Source: a virus. Taken from it: a stretch of DNA of 40,079 bases. Numbering within the stretch: the first letter of the stretch is position 1; every line of letters begins with the position of its first letter. Of this stretch, positions 6,215 to 12,282 are shown one piece after another. The translations under genes were made by a program, and so were the position numbers. The stretch is from positions 1 through 40,079 of the IMG/VR virus record IMGVR_UViG_3300044618_000932; one strand, written 5' to 3'. A model generated the notes under the pieces. The model searched no databases. It saw only the letters and a program-made list of their open reading frames with translations, and was not told where the DNA came from.

Positions 6215-6597
6215 CAGAACGGCTCCTCAATTTCAGGGAACGCATTCTTTAATGTTGCGACATCGTCAGGATTGCTTCCGTCGCGCTTTCTCCAACGTGA
6301 AGACAAACCAGCTTCATCAACGATGATTTGTGTTTTCTTTTTTTCCACTCCATCTTTGCTGGTGTATTCCTTGATTTCGATACGACCGATAACAATCACA
6401 CGACTTCCTTTGGGGAACTCGTTGCAATAGTTTTCTGCTTGCTCACCGAATGCGACACAGTCAAACCAAGTGGTTTCTTCTTGACCGTTTGGTTTGCGGG
6501 TTACAGCAACACTGAAGTTTGCTACTGCATTACCTGATGATGCGAATCGCAATTCGGGATCACGCCCGATACGACCGACGATGTATATGTGGTTCAT
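6214..6597 (-). CDS. ssb: Single-stranded DNA-binding protein (127 aa)
   Basis: MNHIYIVGRIGRDPELRF, SGNAVANFSVAV, WFDCVAFGEQAENY, KGSRVIVIGRIE and KKKTQIIVDE are the successive strands of the bacterial-type SSB OB fold. It coats ssDNA in replication and annealing. I take ATG 6597 as the start because the fold begins there and GAAGGAACC precedes it; an upstream 39-residue extension is instead part of the Zn-ribbon gene in another frame. The C-terminus is short and acidic (EIEEPF), in place of the usual DDDIPF partner-binding tip. It likely works with the annealing protein and exonuclease genes upstream. Confidence 0.93.
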   Translation of the reverse strand: MNHIYIVGRIGRDPELRFASSGNAVANFSVAVTRKPNGQEETTWFDCVAFGEQAENYCNEFPKGSRVIVIGRIEIKEYTSKDGVEKKKTQIIVDEAGLSSRWRKRDGSNPDDVATLKNAFPEIEEPF

Positions 6598-6749
6598 ATT
6601 GTTGGTTCCTTCTCCTGAAGTGGTTTGGGTTGGTTTGCTGCTTTTGGGCAGCGGTGCGTAGGAGGTGATGTCACCTTTACGAATGTTGTAATTCCGACTT
6701 TGCATCTTGGGCAATGCCAGTCTTTGCGACGTGAGTTACGGCCGTCCAT
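6594..6749 (-). CDS. Small Zn-ribbon protein (51 aa)
   Basis: A short frame from ATG 6749-6747 to the TGA at 6596-6594, which overlaps the SSB start (ATGA). It encodes HCPRCKVGITTFVKV followed by PPTHRCP, i.e. C-x2-C and a distal H/C pair, flanked by basic residues (GRNSRRKD at the start). This is the general layout of tiny actinophage zinc-ribbon proteins. AAGGAAGTATCCTTAAC lies upstream as a moderate ribosome site. The Cys-rich content, tight coupling to ssb and the otherwise unexplained 190-base gap make it likely real. Function unknown, probably nucleic-acid associated. Confidence 0.7.
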   Translation of the reverse strand: MDGRNSRRKDWHCPRCKVGITTFVKVTSPPTHRCPKAANQPKPLQEKEPTI

Positions 6750-6788
6750 ATGTTAAGGATACTTCCTTGTTGGAAATTTTTGAGAACA

Positions 6789-7253
6789 TCAGCTGCCACT
6801 AGATCCACGCCAATGACCTATACCGCCATTGTCGTACAAATACTTTGCAACTTTTAGGTTGCAATCTGGCTTTTGAAGTACCAGCATTTTTCCAAATTCG
6901 TATTTGCACACTTTGGATGTGATGGTTTTGTGGCTGCTGTTAATTTGCATTAACCCAATGTCGTATGACTTGACAGCTTTGCATTTTCGGTAGGTGCGAG
7001 CGTGTGAAAGTTTGCAATCTCGATGACTCTTTCCTTTGTGGTAATTCCAACCAATAGCTTTCGGCTGGCATTTTGACTCACGCATCATGATTGGCGCAAA
7101 AATTTTGACCGGCAAACCATGCTTGCGTAGCGCGTCATGCCATTGTGGGCAGGGCAGTGGTTTGGGTGGTGTGTGATGGGCTTTCGCCGGTGCAGCTGTG
7201 AAGCCGATAGAGATGGATATGGACAGAAAAATTGTTGTGGTGATACGTTTCAT
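6789..7253 (-). CDS. Secreted lysozyme/transglycosylase-like protein (154 aa)
   Basis: The N-terminus MKRITTTIFLSISISIGFTAAPAKA is a clear Sec signal peptide (basic, hydrophobic, A-x-A at ~23-25). The mature part resembles the lysozyme/lytic transglycosylase fold: FAPIMMRESKCQP carries the likely catalytic Glu59, SYDIGLMQINSSH is the conserved Gln-Ile-Asn segment, and NLKVAKYLYDNGGIGHW is the C-terminal core. Six Cys in the mature region could give three disulfides, consistent with extracytoplasmic action on peptidoglycan. The start ATG is preceded by AAAAGGAGGGG, the strongest ribosome site of the region; a GTG one codon upstream is too close to it. Its place among recombination genes, away from the endolysin, is unusual. 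Confidence 0.8.
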   Translation of the reverse strand: MKRITTTIFLSISISIGFTAAPAKAHHTPPKPLPCPQWHDALRKHGLPVKIFAPIMMRESKCQPKAIGWNYHKGKSHRDCKLSHARTYRKCKAVKSYDIGLMQINSSHKTITSKVCKYEFGKMLVLQKPDCNLKVAKYLYDNGGIGHWRGSSGS

Positions 7254-7302
7254 CACCCCTCCTTTTGTTTGACGGACATGACATTTCGTCTTATGGTGGC
7301 TC

Positions 7303-7317
7303 CTTTCGATACGAAAG
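7303..7317. promoter_or_regulatory. Small dyad upstream of the secreted lysozyme-like gene
   Basis: CTTTCG-ATA-CGAAAG is a perfect 6-bp inverted repeat in the 75-base gap 7254-7328. On the minus strand it is followed by AAAGGAGCCACC, a ribosome-site-like sequence not followed by a standard start codon. It could be an mRNA hairpin or a protein-binding site. No convincing -35/-10 pair was found here. Confidence 0.3.
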
Positions 7318-7328
7318 TATTAAACCTA

Positions 7329-7517
7329 TCAATTTTGGTTTTGAGCCTTAATTTGCAGGGGTTCCCATTCGCCACAGAAGTAGTAGCAAGGCACAATTGG
7401 AAATGACCAATACGCAGGTGAAGTTTGTTTCACGCTTGGTGGGTATCGCCGGCATTGACCATCAATGTTGTCACCGTTGTAATGGAAACAGCTTTCGCAT
7501 ACAGGATGTTCAAACAT
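7329..7517 (-). CDS. Small Cys-rich protein (62 aa)
   Basis: Residues 7-24 contain CESCFHYNGDN...CRRYPP and the C-terminal half contains CYYFCGEWEP: two widely spaced Cys pairs that likely form one zinc site. This C-x2-C ... C-RYPP ... C-GEW layout recurs among small phage and bacterial proteins, without a function known to me. The start at 7517 has GGGAGTGGTGG just upstream and overlaps the preceding gene by 8 bases. It is the last cytoplasmic gene before the secreted lysozyme-like gene. Confidence 0.75.
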   Translation of the reverse strand: MFEHPVCESCFHYNGDNIDGQCRRYPPSVKQTSPAYWSFPIVPCYYFCGEWEPLQIKAQNQN

Positions 7518-7728
7518 TCCACCACTCCCTGGTTTTGTTTTCCCATTGGAAGTAATACTGTTTTATCCAATCGGGTTGTTTTTTTTCTTTGCAGAGTGCT
7601 AATGCGTGAGCTAAAGCGTTGGCGACCATGCGCCATTCTCGAGCGTCTTCTTTAGCTTCTTTTAATTTGAATGCGAGAAGTTTATTTTTTTCTTCCATCT
7701 CGTCAAGTAGGTCTTCGTACTTGGCCAT
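7510..7728 (-). CDS. Coiled-coil small protein (72 aa)
   Basis: The start is ATG 7728-7726, which overlaps the TGA of the resolvase-like gene (TGATG); a longer frame runs into that gene. Residues 1-45 form a charged heptad-like helix (YEDLLDEMEEKNKLLAFKLKEAKEDAREW), then a helix ANALAHALALCKEKK, and a Trp/Tyr-rich tail (WIKQYYFQWENKTREWWNV). No family recognised. It may be a small oligomerising accessory to the recombination proteins encoded beside it. Confidence 0.7.
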   Translation of the reverse strand: MAKYEDLLDEMEEKNKLLAFKLKEAKEDAREWRMVANALAHALALCKEKKQPDWIKQYYFQWENKTREWWNV

Positions 7729-8063
7729 CAGTAACCTGCTTCTTTCAGTAATGCAACCAAGCGGGCAAACGGGAGGATGGCATACCATTCTCCGGCATCA
7801 CCTTTGCCGCGTCGCTTCGCAACAACTGATCCAGTGGAAGCTTTAGCGTTAGCAATTTCAACCTCAAGTTCTTTGATCCATTCAGAGAGAGTGAGCTTCG
7901 CATGGTCTTTTACTTCGAAGACAATAGGGCCACACCCAGTGATGTCTCCCTTGTCTACAGTCCCGTGAAGGGCGCGTCTTTCGGCGTATATGAAACCATT
8001 TTCTTGGAGGAAACGCACCACAGCAGTCTCTGCGGCCGTCCCTTTCTGTTTCGCTTTACTCAT
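7728..8063 (-). CDS. Hjc-like Holliday junction resolvase / PD-(D/E)XK nuclease (111 aa)
   Basis: Motifs of the archaeal-type resolvase fold are in order: an N-terminal basic KQKGTAAETAVVRFL with Glu12, a loop GTVDKGDITG with Asp40, and VFEVKDHA with Glu50 and Lys52, the catalytic E-x-K. The helix SEWIKELEVEIANAK and a strand YAILPF follow. Proteins of this type cut four-way DNA junctions, and in phages they resolve branched concatemers before packaging. I start at ATG 8063-8061, coupled to the previous TAA; the longer frame of 139 residues overlaps the upstream gene. It fits the neighbouring exonuclease, annealing protein and SSB. Confidence 0.85.
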   Translation of the reverse strand: MSKAKQKGTAAETAVVRFLQENGFIYAERRALHGTVDKGDITGCGPIVFEVKDHAKLTLSEWIKELEVEIANAKASTGSVVAKRRGKGDAGEWYAILPFARLVALLKEAGY

Positions 8064-8383
8064 TAGAAATTGATATCTCCAGTACAACCCTCGTAGAAGG
8101 CATTTCCAAACACTGTCGCCGGATGGTAACCAAACTTGATGCACCATTTATCAGCTGCATAAAGAGTAATTCCTTTTGCAACCCAGTCTTTCCAAATGAT
8201 GTGATGAACGTGTTGAATCGCACCATCAGAAACCATTCGAGTAATCAACGGGGCAGGATCAAGACGTATATCTACATCTCCACCGTTTTTAAGTTTGTAC
8301 TCGCGGCGATACTTCTTTGCATCCTGGACACAAATATCGCAACGACACTTGTGCTTTACATATGTGCTTCGATTGTGCAACAT
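8063..8383 (-). CDS. Hypothetical DNA-binding-like protein (106 aa)
   Basis: The N-terminal part carries YVKHKCRCDICVQDAKKYRREYK (three Cys and many basic residues), a common opening of small phage proteins. The C-terminal part, WVAKGITLYAADKWCIKFGYHPATVFG, has the spacing of a helix-turn-helix, with the second helix starting near PATVFG. A DNA-binding role is therefore a reasonable inference, but no family is recognised. Its start overlaps the preceding TGA and its own stop overlaps the resolvase start, so the set is probably expressed together. Confidence 0.7.
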   Translation of the reverse strand: MLHNRSTYVKHKCRCDICVQDAKKYRREYKLKNGGDVDIRLDPAPLITRMVSDGAIQHVHHIIWKDWVAKGITLYAADKWCIKFGYHPATVFGNAFYEGCTGDINF

Positions 8384-8568
8384 CAGAACACCTTCAACAT
8401 TGCAAGTTCGCGTTCCAAGTCTTCAATCTTGTTGTCCAAGTCACGAATCTTGTAACGAAGACGTGAGATTGTTTGCACATCCCGAACACGTTGTTCAGCC
8501 AAGTTATAAATCCAAAAACCAACTGTTCCGATGAAAACAACTGTTGTCAAATAAATAATGAAAAACAT
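8383..8568 (-). CDS. Small membrane-anchored coiled-coil protein (61 aa)
   Basis: Residues 2-23 are hydrophobic (FFIIYLTTVVFIGTVGFWIYNL), followed by a charged heptad repeat (VQTISRLRYKIRDLDNKIEDLERELAMLK) to the end. This predicts an N-terminal membrane anchor with a cytoplasmic coiled coil. Starts and stops overlap both neighbours by one base. Similar small proteins are often annotated as Rz-like or hypothetical; here the context is recombination, not lysis. It might tether the replication or recombination complex to the membrane, which is speculative. Confidence 0.7.
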   Translation of the reverse strand: MFFIIYLTTVVFIGTVGFWIYNLAEQRVRDVQTISRLRYKIRDLDNKIEDLERELAMLKVF

Positions 8569-9242
8569 CAGTCCTCCTTCGGCTTGTTAGCTAATTCGGC
8601 AATCATCTCTTTGTAGGTTGCGCGCAACTTCTCAAGGTCACCGTGTGTAGCTTTTGCTAACACAACATTTGATCGTGCAGCTACATCTTCAGCTTCGATG
8701 TTGGCCTTAGCGCAAGCCGTAACGAATTGTGTTAACTGTGTCTTCTTTAATGGTGTATCAGCAGTTACCGGTGCAACCTTTGGCTCTACTGGTTCCTTTT
8801 TGTTTGGCACAGGGCCGTTGGGTGCTCGTGCAGGTGCAGGGCGATCAACGTCATCCCACTCTTGCTTAGTCCACAACGACAGGCAGATACCGAAGCGCAT
8901 AGCAGCGTTACGGATAAAGTCAGACACCAACTCTTTCAACAGGTCTTGCTTGTTGTGGGCTACCGATCCGATACCGAGACGGCGTACACCGTGGATGGTG
9001 AGCCAGCCAGCCATGTGAGCCATGCCGTTTTCGACACGGTAAGCAGGAAGACCATCGGCATCAAATGCGACAGGTTCCCAAGTCCAAAACTCATCGATTT
9101 CGAGAAGCATTTTTGTTACGTCCGCATGGCCGACAAAATCGAGCTGCTGACCGCCTTTCGGCAACTTGCCGACAATCTTCGGGTCAGGTACTCCGTACTT
9201 GGTTAATACTTCGTGCAATGGCACGTTCTTTGATGTTTCCAT
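8568..9242 (-). CDS. Rad52/Sak-like single-strand annealing protein (224 aa)
   Basis: Residues ~20-130 match the Rad52-like phage annealing fold: LDFVGHADVTKMLLE, WTWEPVAFDADGLPAY, MAGWLTIHGVRRLGIGS and DLLKELVSDFIRNAAMRFGICLSLW. A Pro/Lys-rich linker (~135-160) follows, then a C-terminal helical region. It would anneal complementary single strands generated by the adjacent exonuclease. It starts at ATG 9242-9240, overlapping the exonuclease TGA (TGATG), so the exonuclease-annealase pair is made together as in lambda Red or RecET systems. The exact annealase subfamily is uncertain. Confidence 0.85.
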   Translation of the reverse strand: METSKNVPLHEVLTKYGVPDPKIVGKLPKGGQQLDFVGHADVTKMLLEIDEFWTWEPVAFDADGLPAYRVENGMAHMAGWLTIHGVRRLGIGSVAHNKQDLLKELVSDFIRNAAMRFGICLSLWTKQEWDDVDRPAPARAPNGPVPNKKEPVEPKVAPVTADTPLKKTQLTQFVTACAKANIEAEDVAARSNVVLAKATHGDLEKLRATYKEMIAELANKPKED

Positions 9243-10180
9243 CAGTTGGCTCCCTTCAGCCTCAATGTACGCACAGGGACTTCCCGTGTGTAGGACGCAA
9301 CCAAATCTGGATGCGCTTCTTTCAATGCCTTGGTGTCAAGGCTTGAACGACTTGTTGTTTTCCATGTTGCTACAACTTCGCCAGCGACAACAGCTGTAGC
9401 TGCATCACCAATGAGTTCGCACAGTTCAGCCTTGCAGGCATCTTCCATGGCTTCGTAAGATTTCAATTCTGATTTGATGTGCTTAAGTTGCGCTACAAGA
9501 TCAGAACCTTTAGGTCCGAGTTCAACGAGGCCACCATCGTCTTGTTGGTGACGGCTCGAGATTGTTTCGTAAGTCCAGGCAACACCTTCAGGTGTCATCC
9601 CCATGTCAATGTATGAAAGCCATTGACTTACAGCATTGATATGAGCTTCTTTTTCATCAGACGATACGAACTGGGTGTACATATTTAATGTTTGCGAGCG
9701 GTCAAACACAGCCCACAACACTTCATGCACGTTGGCACACACAGCTTGGTGGATGCCCTGTACACGCCAGTACTCAGGCAACTCGCCTATCCAGTCACGT
9801 GTCGTTGTTTTAATTTCAAGAATGCGCTCACCATCAAAACCATCAAGGGTTGCAATCATGCGGGCATTGCCATCAGAAAAGACATACATAACTTCTGGTG
9901 TTGTGAATGATCCGTTGACTTTGTCGTTCGCCCAGTCAAGCAATGTTTGCTCCAGGCGATTACCGCGCTCCATCGCCTCGTTCTGCTCCTGCGGAACTGG
10001 GGGTGTGTCCCGCAGAAGCTCCGCAGCATAAGCCGCGGCCGAGGTGAATGGGTGCTTGTCGTAGATAGCAGCAGCAACCGAAGCTGACACCTGCTTATCT
10101 CCTGTTTCATTAGCGAATCGTTGATTTAACCATTCTTGTGAGCCGTGTGTTTGTTTTTGAATTTGAGTCCAAGTTCTCAT
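9242..10180 (-). CDS. YqaJ/lambda-exonuclease-like recombination nuclease (312 aa)
   Basis: PD-(D/E)XK nuclease of the viral recombinase type: GSQEWLNQRF near the N-terminus, GNRLE (Glu77), ATLDGF (Asp113), LEIKTT (Glu122 and Lys124) and YWRVQGIHQ with a conserved Gln (~145). It would resect dsDNA 5' to 3', giving 3' tails for the annealing protein encoded next. A C-terminal helical region with conserved hydrophobics follows. The start at 10180 has GAAAGGAAGGGACCC upstream, and a promoter with an operator-like palindrome (10198-10232) precedes it, so this gene opens the recombination operon. Confidence 0.88.
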   Translation of the reverse strand: MRTWTQIQKQTHGSQEWLNQRFANETGDKQVSASVAAAIYDKHPFTSAAAYAAELLRDTPPVPQEQNEAMERGNRLEQTLLDWANDKVNGSFTTPEVMYVFSDGNARMIATLDGFDGERILEIKTTTRDWIGELPEYWRVQGIHQAVCANVHEVLWAVFDRSQTLNMYTQFVSSDEKEAHINAVSQWLSYIDMGMTPEGVAWTYETISSRHQQDDGGLVELGPKGSDLVAQLKHIKSELKSYEAMEDACKAELCELIGDAATAVVAGEVVATWKTTSRSSLDTKALKEAHPDLVASYTREVPVRTLRLKGAN

Positions 10181-10197
10181 GGGTCCCTTCCTTTCAA

Positions 10198-10220
10198 GTG
10201 ACTACGGTAACCGTAATCAC
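10198..10220. promoter_or_regulatory. 23-bp near-perfect palindrome, probable operator
   Basis: The sequence is symmetrical around position 10209. Its inner core TACGGTAACCGTA (10203-10215) is a perfect odd dyad; outside it GTGA and TCAC are also complementary, with one mismatched pair between. It covers the -10 region of the promoter at 10204-10232 and lies 18 bases before the start codon of the exonuclease gene. That position is typical of a repressor-binding site. The binding protein is unknown. Confidence 0.65.
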
Positions 10221-10232
10221 GGGGTGTGTCAA
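10204..10232 (-). promoter_or_regulatory. Promoter candidate of the recombination operon
   Basis: Minus strand: perfect TTGACA at 10232-10227, a 17-base spacer and TACCGT at 10209-10204 as a weak -10. The weak -10 lies inside the palindrome at 10198-10220, so the promoter may need or be blocked by a regulator. The -35 overlaps the stop of the upstream gene (10229). Confidence 0.45.
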
Positions 10233-10504
10233 GTTAATAATTTGGTTTCTCGGACCATGCCAATTGGGATGAAAAATGGGTGGATACCTTCGCCGTCTGT
10301 GTAGGTCTGATACAGGGTGATGTGGCCTTCTTTGCCGCCTTCACCTGGGGGGATCAGGAACCCGACAGTTGTTACCAGCATCTCTCCATCGTCTTCTACG
10401 TGGTCTAGCTCAATCCAGCCAGGATCACCACAATGGGCATCAGCCCAAACAATCCGGACAATGGGATAGCTAGTCGGCGGGGAATCTTGTTCTGGTTGGT
10501 TCAT
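10229..10504 (-). CDS. Conserved-type phage protein, unknown function (91 aa)
   Basis: I start at ATG 10504-10502, preceded by GGAATGGAAGAAG. A longer reading from 10612 would overlap the Zn-ribbon gene in another frame and has a low-complexity Pro-rich start, so I reject it. The product has VRIVWADAHCGDPGWIELD, then TVGFLIPPGEGGKEGHITLYQ and FFIPIGMVRETK. This looks like a small all-beta protein of a type common in phages (VW-D-AH-G-D opening), with no assigned function that I know. It overlaps the Zn-ribbon gene by 35 bases. Confidence 0.75.
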   Translation of the reverse strand: MNQPEQDSPPTSYPIVRIVWADAHCGDPGWIELDHVEDDGEMLVTTVGFLIPPGEGGKEGHITLYQTYTDGEGIHPFFIPIGMVRETKLLT

Positions 10505-10604
10505 CTTCTTCCATTCCCCGACGACCACATTCAGGGCAGTTACGGCCGGTGGAGGAGGGCCATTCGATGTCACAGAAGTCGCAGGTAAGAATACGCTCTC
10601 GCAT
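10470..10604 (-). CDS. Tiny Zn-ribbon protein (44 aa)
   Basis: ATG at 10604-10602, TAG at 10472-10470. The product starts MRERILTCDFCDIEWPSST and continues with NCPECG: a textbook pair of C-x2-C knuckles 11 residues apart, which should bind one zinc. An acidic-basic tail follows. GGTGGAACC upstream is a usable ribosome site. It fills the gap between the phosphoesterase stop (10617) and the next gene start, which it overlaps by 35 bases. Function unknown; such mini-ribbons may bind RNA, DNA or host polymerase. Confidence 0.72.
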   Translation of the reverse strand: MRERILTCDFCDIEWPSSTGRNCPECGRRGMEEDEPTRTRFPAD

Positions 10605-10616
10605 GGTTCCACCGTA

Positions 10617-11690
10617 TCACCACTTCTCTTTCTTCTTATCTGTAAAGAAGACAGGACATTGCCAAGTGATGTTGTGTTCTGGGGTCACAATTGCTAGAGC
10701 CTGGGAAGGCACTTGAAACTGGAACGAGTTCATGATGGCGTACTCGTCATAGCCTTTCATTGAGCCGTTGACGACCAGTTCAGGGGTGGAGATGTATTGA
10801 TGCCAGTGCCCCATCCAAATGGTCTTAAAAGGCGTTCCAGTGTCTGAATAGCGTTGAAGTTTCCGTGCCCGGAGGCGCATCACGGTAGGCCAAATACCAC
10901 CGATACCCCCACCACCCTTGGCTTGATCACCGTGGGTCAAAAGATGGTTGTATCCATAGATCGACACCATACAGTCAGCTGAGTCAGGGACATTGAAAGT
11001 GATGTTTTTACTGCCGGCAAAATGACGCTCGACCATCTTGGAAAGCAACCAGTCAAAGTTTGTCTTTGCGCGGAGCTTCATGCGTGGTTTGCGTGTCGTA
11101 CGGCCGTGGTTGCCAGGAACCGAAATGACGTGAACCTTTTTGAATTCCCGACCGAACATTTCAATTGAAGCTGCAACTTGTTCCGACCAGTAAAGCAATG
11201 ATCCGAGCATACTGTCTTCGTTTGTTTCGGCAAGTTCTTCATGGATATCTCCTGAGAAGATGTCTCCACCAAGCATCAGAACCATACCGTCATAGGTAAC
11301 ACCGGACAGGTAGTTCTGTGTTAAATGAATAACATTCTTAGTCCACAGTTCAAGACGCTGAGTAGCGATTGTTCTGTTGTAGGCGTTGATTCCGTCCATC
11401 TCTGATGCAAGTACAACTTCATCAAAGTGTGTATCGGACAGCATCGCCACGACAGTTGCGCGGTTCTTTCCTGTCGGAGTTTTAGTTAGCCACACAGGTG
11501 GATCAATGCTCGCACCTTCAACCATATCTACAACATTTAAAGCCTTTTCTAGCTTTTCATTTTGTGATTCAAGTTGAACAATTTGGTTAGTGGCAGAGTC
11601 GCGTTGGCGGCGAACCTTGTTTAGTTCAATAGAAAGTTTTTCGTATGACTTTCGAAGTTCTATAACTTCAGGTGAATCATCAATTGGCAT
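10617..11690 (-). CDS. Calcineurin-like metallophosphoesterase with N-terminal coiled coil (357 aa)
   Basis: All metallophosphoesterase motifs are present: LSDTHFDE (D86, H88), LGGDIFSGD (141-148), PGNHGR (192-197), THGD (252-255) and GHWHQ (294-298). Residues 8-52 form a coiled coil that likely drives oligomerisation. Phage enzymes of this superfamily may act as DNA exonucleases (SbcD/Mre11 type) or nucleotide phosphatases. The recombination setting favours DNA, but the enzyme lacks an SbcC partner here. The start at 11690 overlaps the upstream gene by 11 bases with AAGGAG about ten bases upstream. Confidence 0.87.
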   Translation of the reverse strand: MPIDDSPEVIELRKSYEKLSIELNKVRRQRDSATNQIVQLESQNEKLEKALNVVDMVEGASIDPPVWLTKTPTGKNRATVVAMLSDTHFDEVVLASEMDGINAYNRTIATQRLELWTKNVIHLTQNYLSGVTYDGMVLMLGGDIFSGDIHEELAETNEDSMLGSLLYWSEQVAASIEMFGREFKKVHVISVPGNHGRTTRKPRMKLRAKTNFDWLLSKMVERHFAGSKNITFNVPDSADCMVSIYGYNHLLTHGDQAKGGGGIGGIWPTVMRLRARKLQRYSDTGTPFKTIWMGHWHQYISTPELVVNGSMKGYDEYAIMNSFQFQVPSQALAIVTPEHNITWQCPVFFTDKKKEKW

Positions 11691-11931
11691 AACAGCAGCA
11701 CTCCTTACGTGCGTGACGCAGAAGCGTTTGGTGGTTTAGAAAGATGCCCTCATTACGGAGAGTTTTGGAAAGCCAATTGGTGTTGTACTCGCCAGTACCC
11801 TCAGCAATTTTACCGAGGATTTCATCTATTTTTTCAGCTAATGCTTGTTCAATAGTTGCCCTAACAACAACATATTTACAGAGCCGAGCTGGTGGCTTCG
11901 GACCCTGATCTAGTTTGTCCAATATTGACAT
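11680..11931 (-). CDS. Small HTH-like protein (83 aa)
   Basis: The start ATG at 11931 is preceded by AGAGGGGGACACCC. The first half is a helix (EQALAEKIDEILGKIAEG), the second reads WLSKTLRNEGIFLNHQTLLRHARKECCC, resembling a winged-helix or HTH with a basic recognition segment (TLLRHARK) and three adjacent Cys. Similar small proteins recur in actinophages in front of terminase, nuclease or HNH genes. A DNA-binding role is inferred only. Confidence 0.7.
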   Translation of the reverse strand: MSILDKLDQGPKPPARLCKYVVVRATIEQALAEKIDEILGKIAEGTGEYNTNWLSKTLRNEGIFLNHQTLLRHARKECCCYAN

Positions 11932-12070
11932 GGGTGTCCCCCTCTAAGTGACGATCAATCTTTTCAATAAGACTGATGAGTTCATCTTCCTCTTGTAGAC
12001 CCCTCGGTACGACCCTTGCCAGGAATGCCCTTATTGTCCACAGGTCTATTCTGTCAAACTTTGGCTTCAT
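11876..12070 (-). CDS. Small hypothetical protein (64 aa)
   Basis: I choose ATG 12070 (MKPKFDRIDLW); a TTG two codons upstream is the alternative. AAGGGTGCTTGCCA precedes it. The core is amphipathic helical (RAFLARVVPRG, EDELISLIEKIDRHLEG). Its 3' end overlaps the next gene by 56 bases, where its C-terminus becomes Ser/Thr-rich and may not be constrained. It is plausibly the first gene of the leftward early block, after the lysis genes. No family recognised. Confidence 0.6.
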   Translation of the reverse strand: MKPKFDRIDLWTIRAFLARVVPRGLQEEDELISLIEKIDRHLEGDTHVNIGQTRSGSEATSSAL

Positions 12071-12108
12071 TGGCAAGCACCCTTCAGTTAGCGGAACGCC
12101 AATCTACC

Positions 12109-12282
12109 CTAAATGTCGCCTTTGAGGTGGTCGTCGATGTGATTATCTAGCTTCACTTCGATTCGGTTAAGAGCCTGTCCGACAATTGCGTGATCGTCCC
12201 GGTTCTCTTTCCGCATCCCCTGCACCAGGGCTGCCAGAACACCGCCAACGGCAGCGACAACAGCCACAATGACGGCTTCCAT
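12109..12282 (-). CDS. Small membrane protein, holin candidate (57 aa)
   Basis: ATG 12282-12280 overlaps the TAA of the endolysin (TAATG) and the frame ends with TAG at 12109. Residues 2-21 are a hydrophobic Ala/Val-rich segment (EAVIVAVVAAVGGVLAALVQ), followed by basic and acidic residues and an amphipathic helix (AIVGQALNRIEVKLDNHIDDHL). One membrane segment and a charged tail, coupled directly to an endolysin, is a typical holin or lysis-accessory layout. Two further small membrane proteins nearby (13006-13176, 14222-14491) compete for the holin title. Confidence 0.75.
   Translation of the reverse strand: MEAVIVAVVAAVGGVLAALVQGMRKENRDDHAIVGQALNRIEVKLDNHIDDHLKGDI

Noticed and set aside
6598-6714. 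39-residue N-terminal extension of SSB
   Set aside because: The SSB fold begins exactly at the internal Met with a ribosome site, and the extension overlaps the 51-aa Zn-ribbon gene in another frame.
7254-7300. Leader peptide after AAAGGAGCCACC in the gap before the secreted lysozyme-like gene
   Set aside because: The sequence at the right distance is ATA rather than a normal start codon; the remaining frame is only 13 codons.
10505-10612. Longer N-terminus for the 91-aa protein
   Set aside because: It would read a Pro-rich, poorly structured segment that is the out-of-frame shadow of the Zn-ribbon gene.
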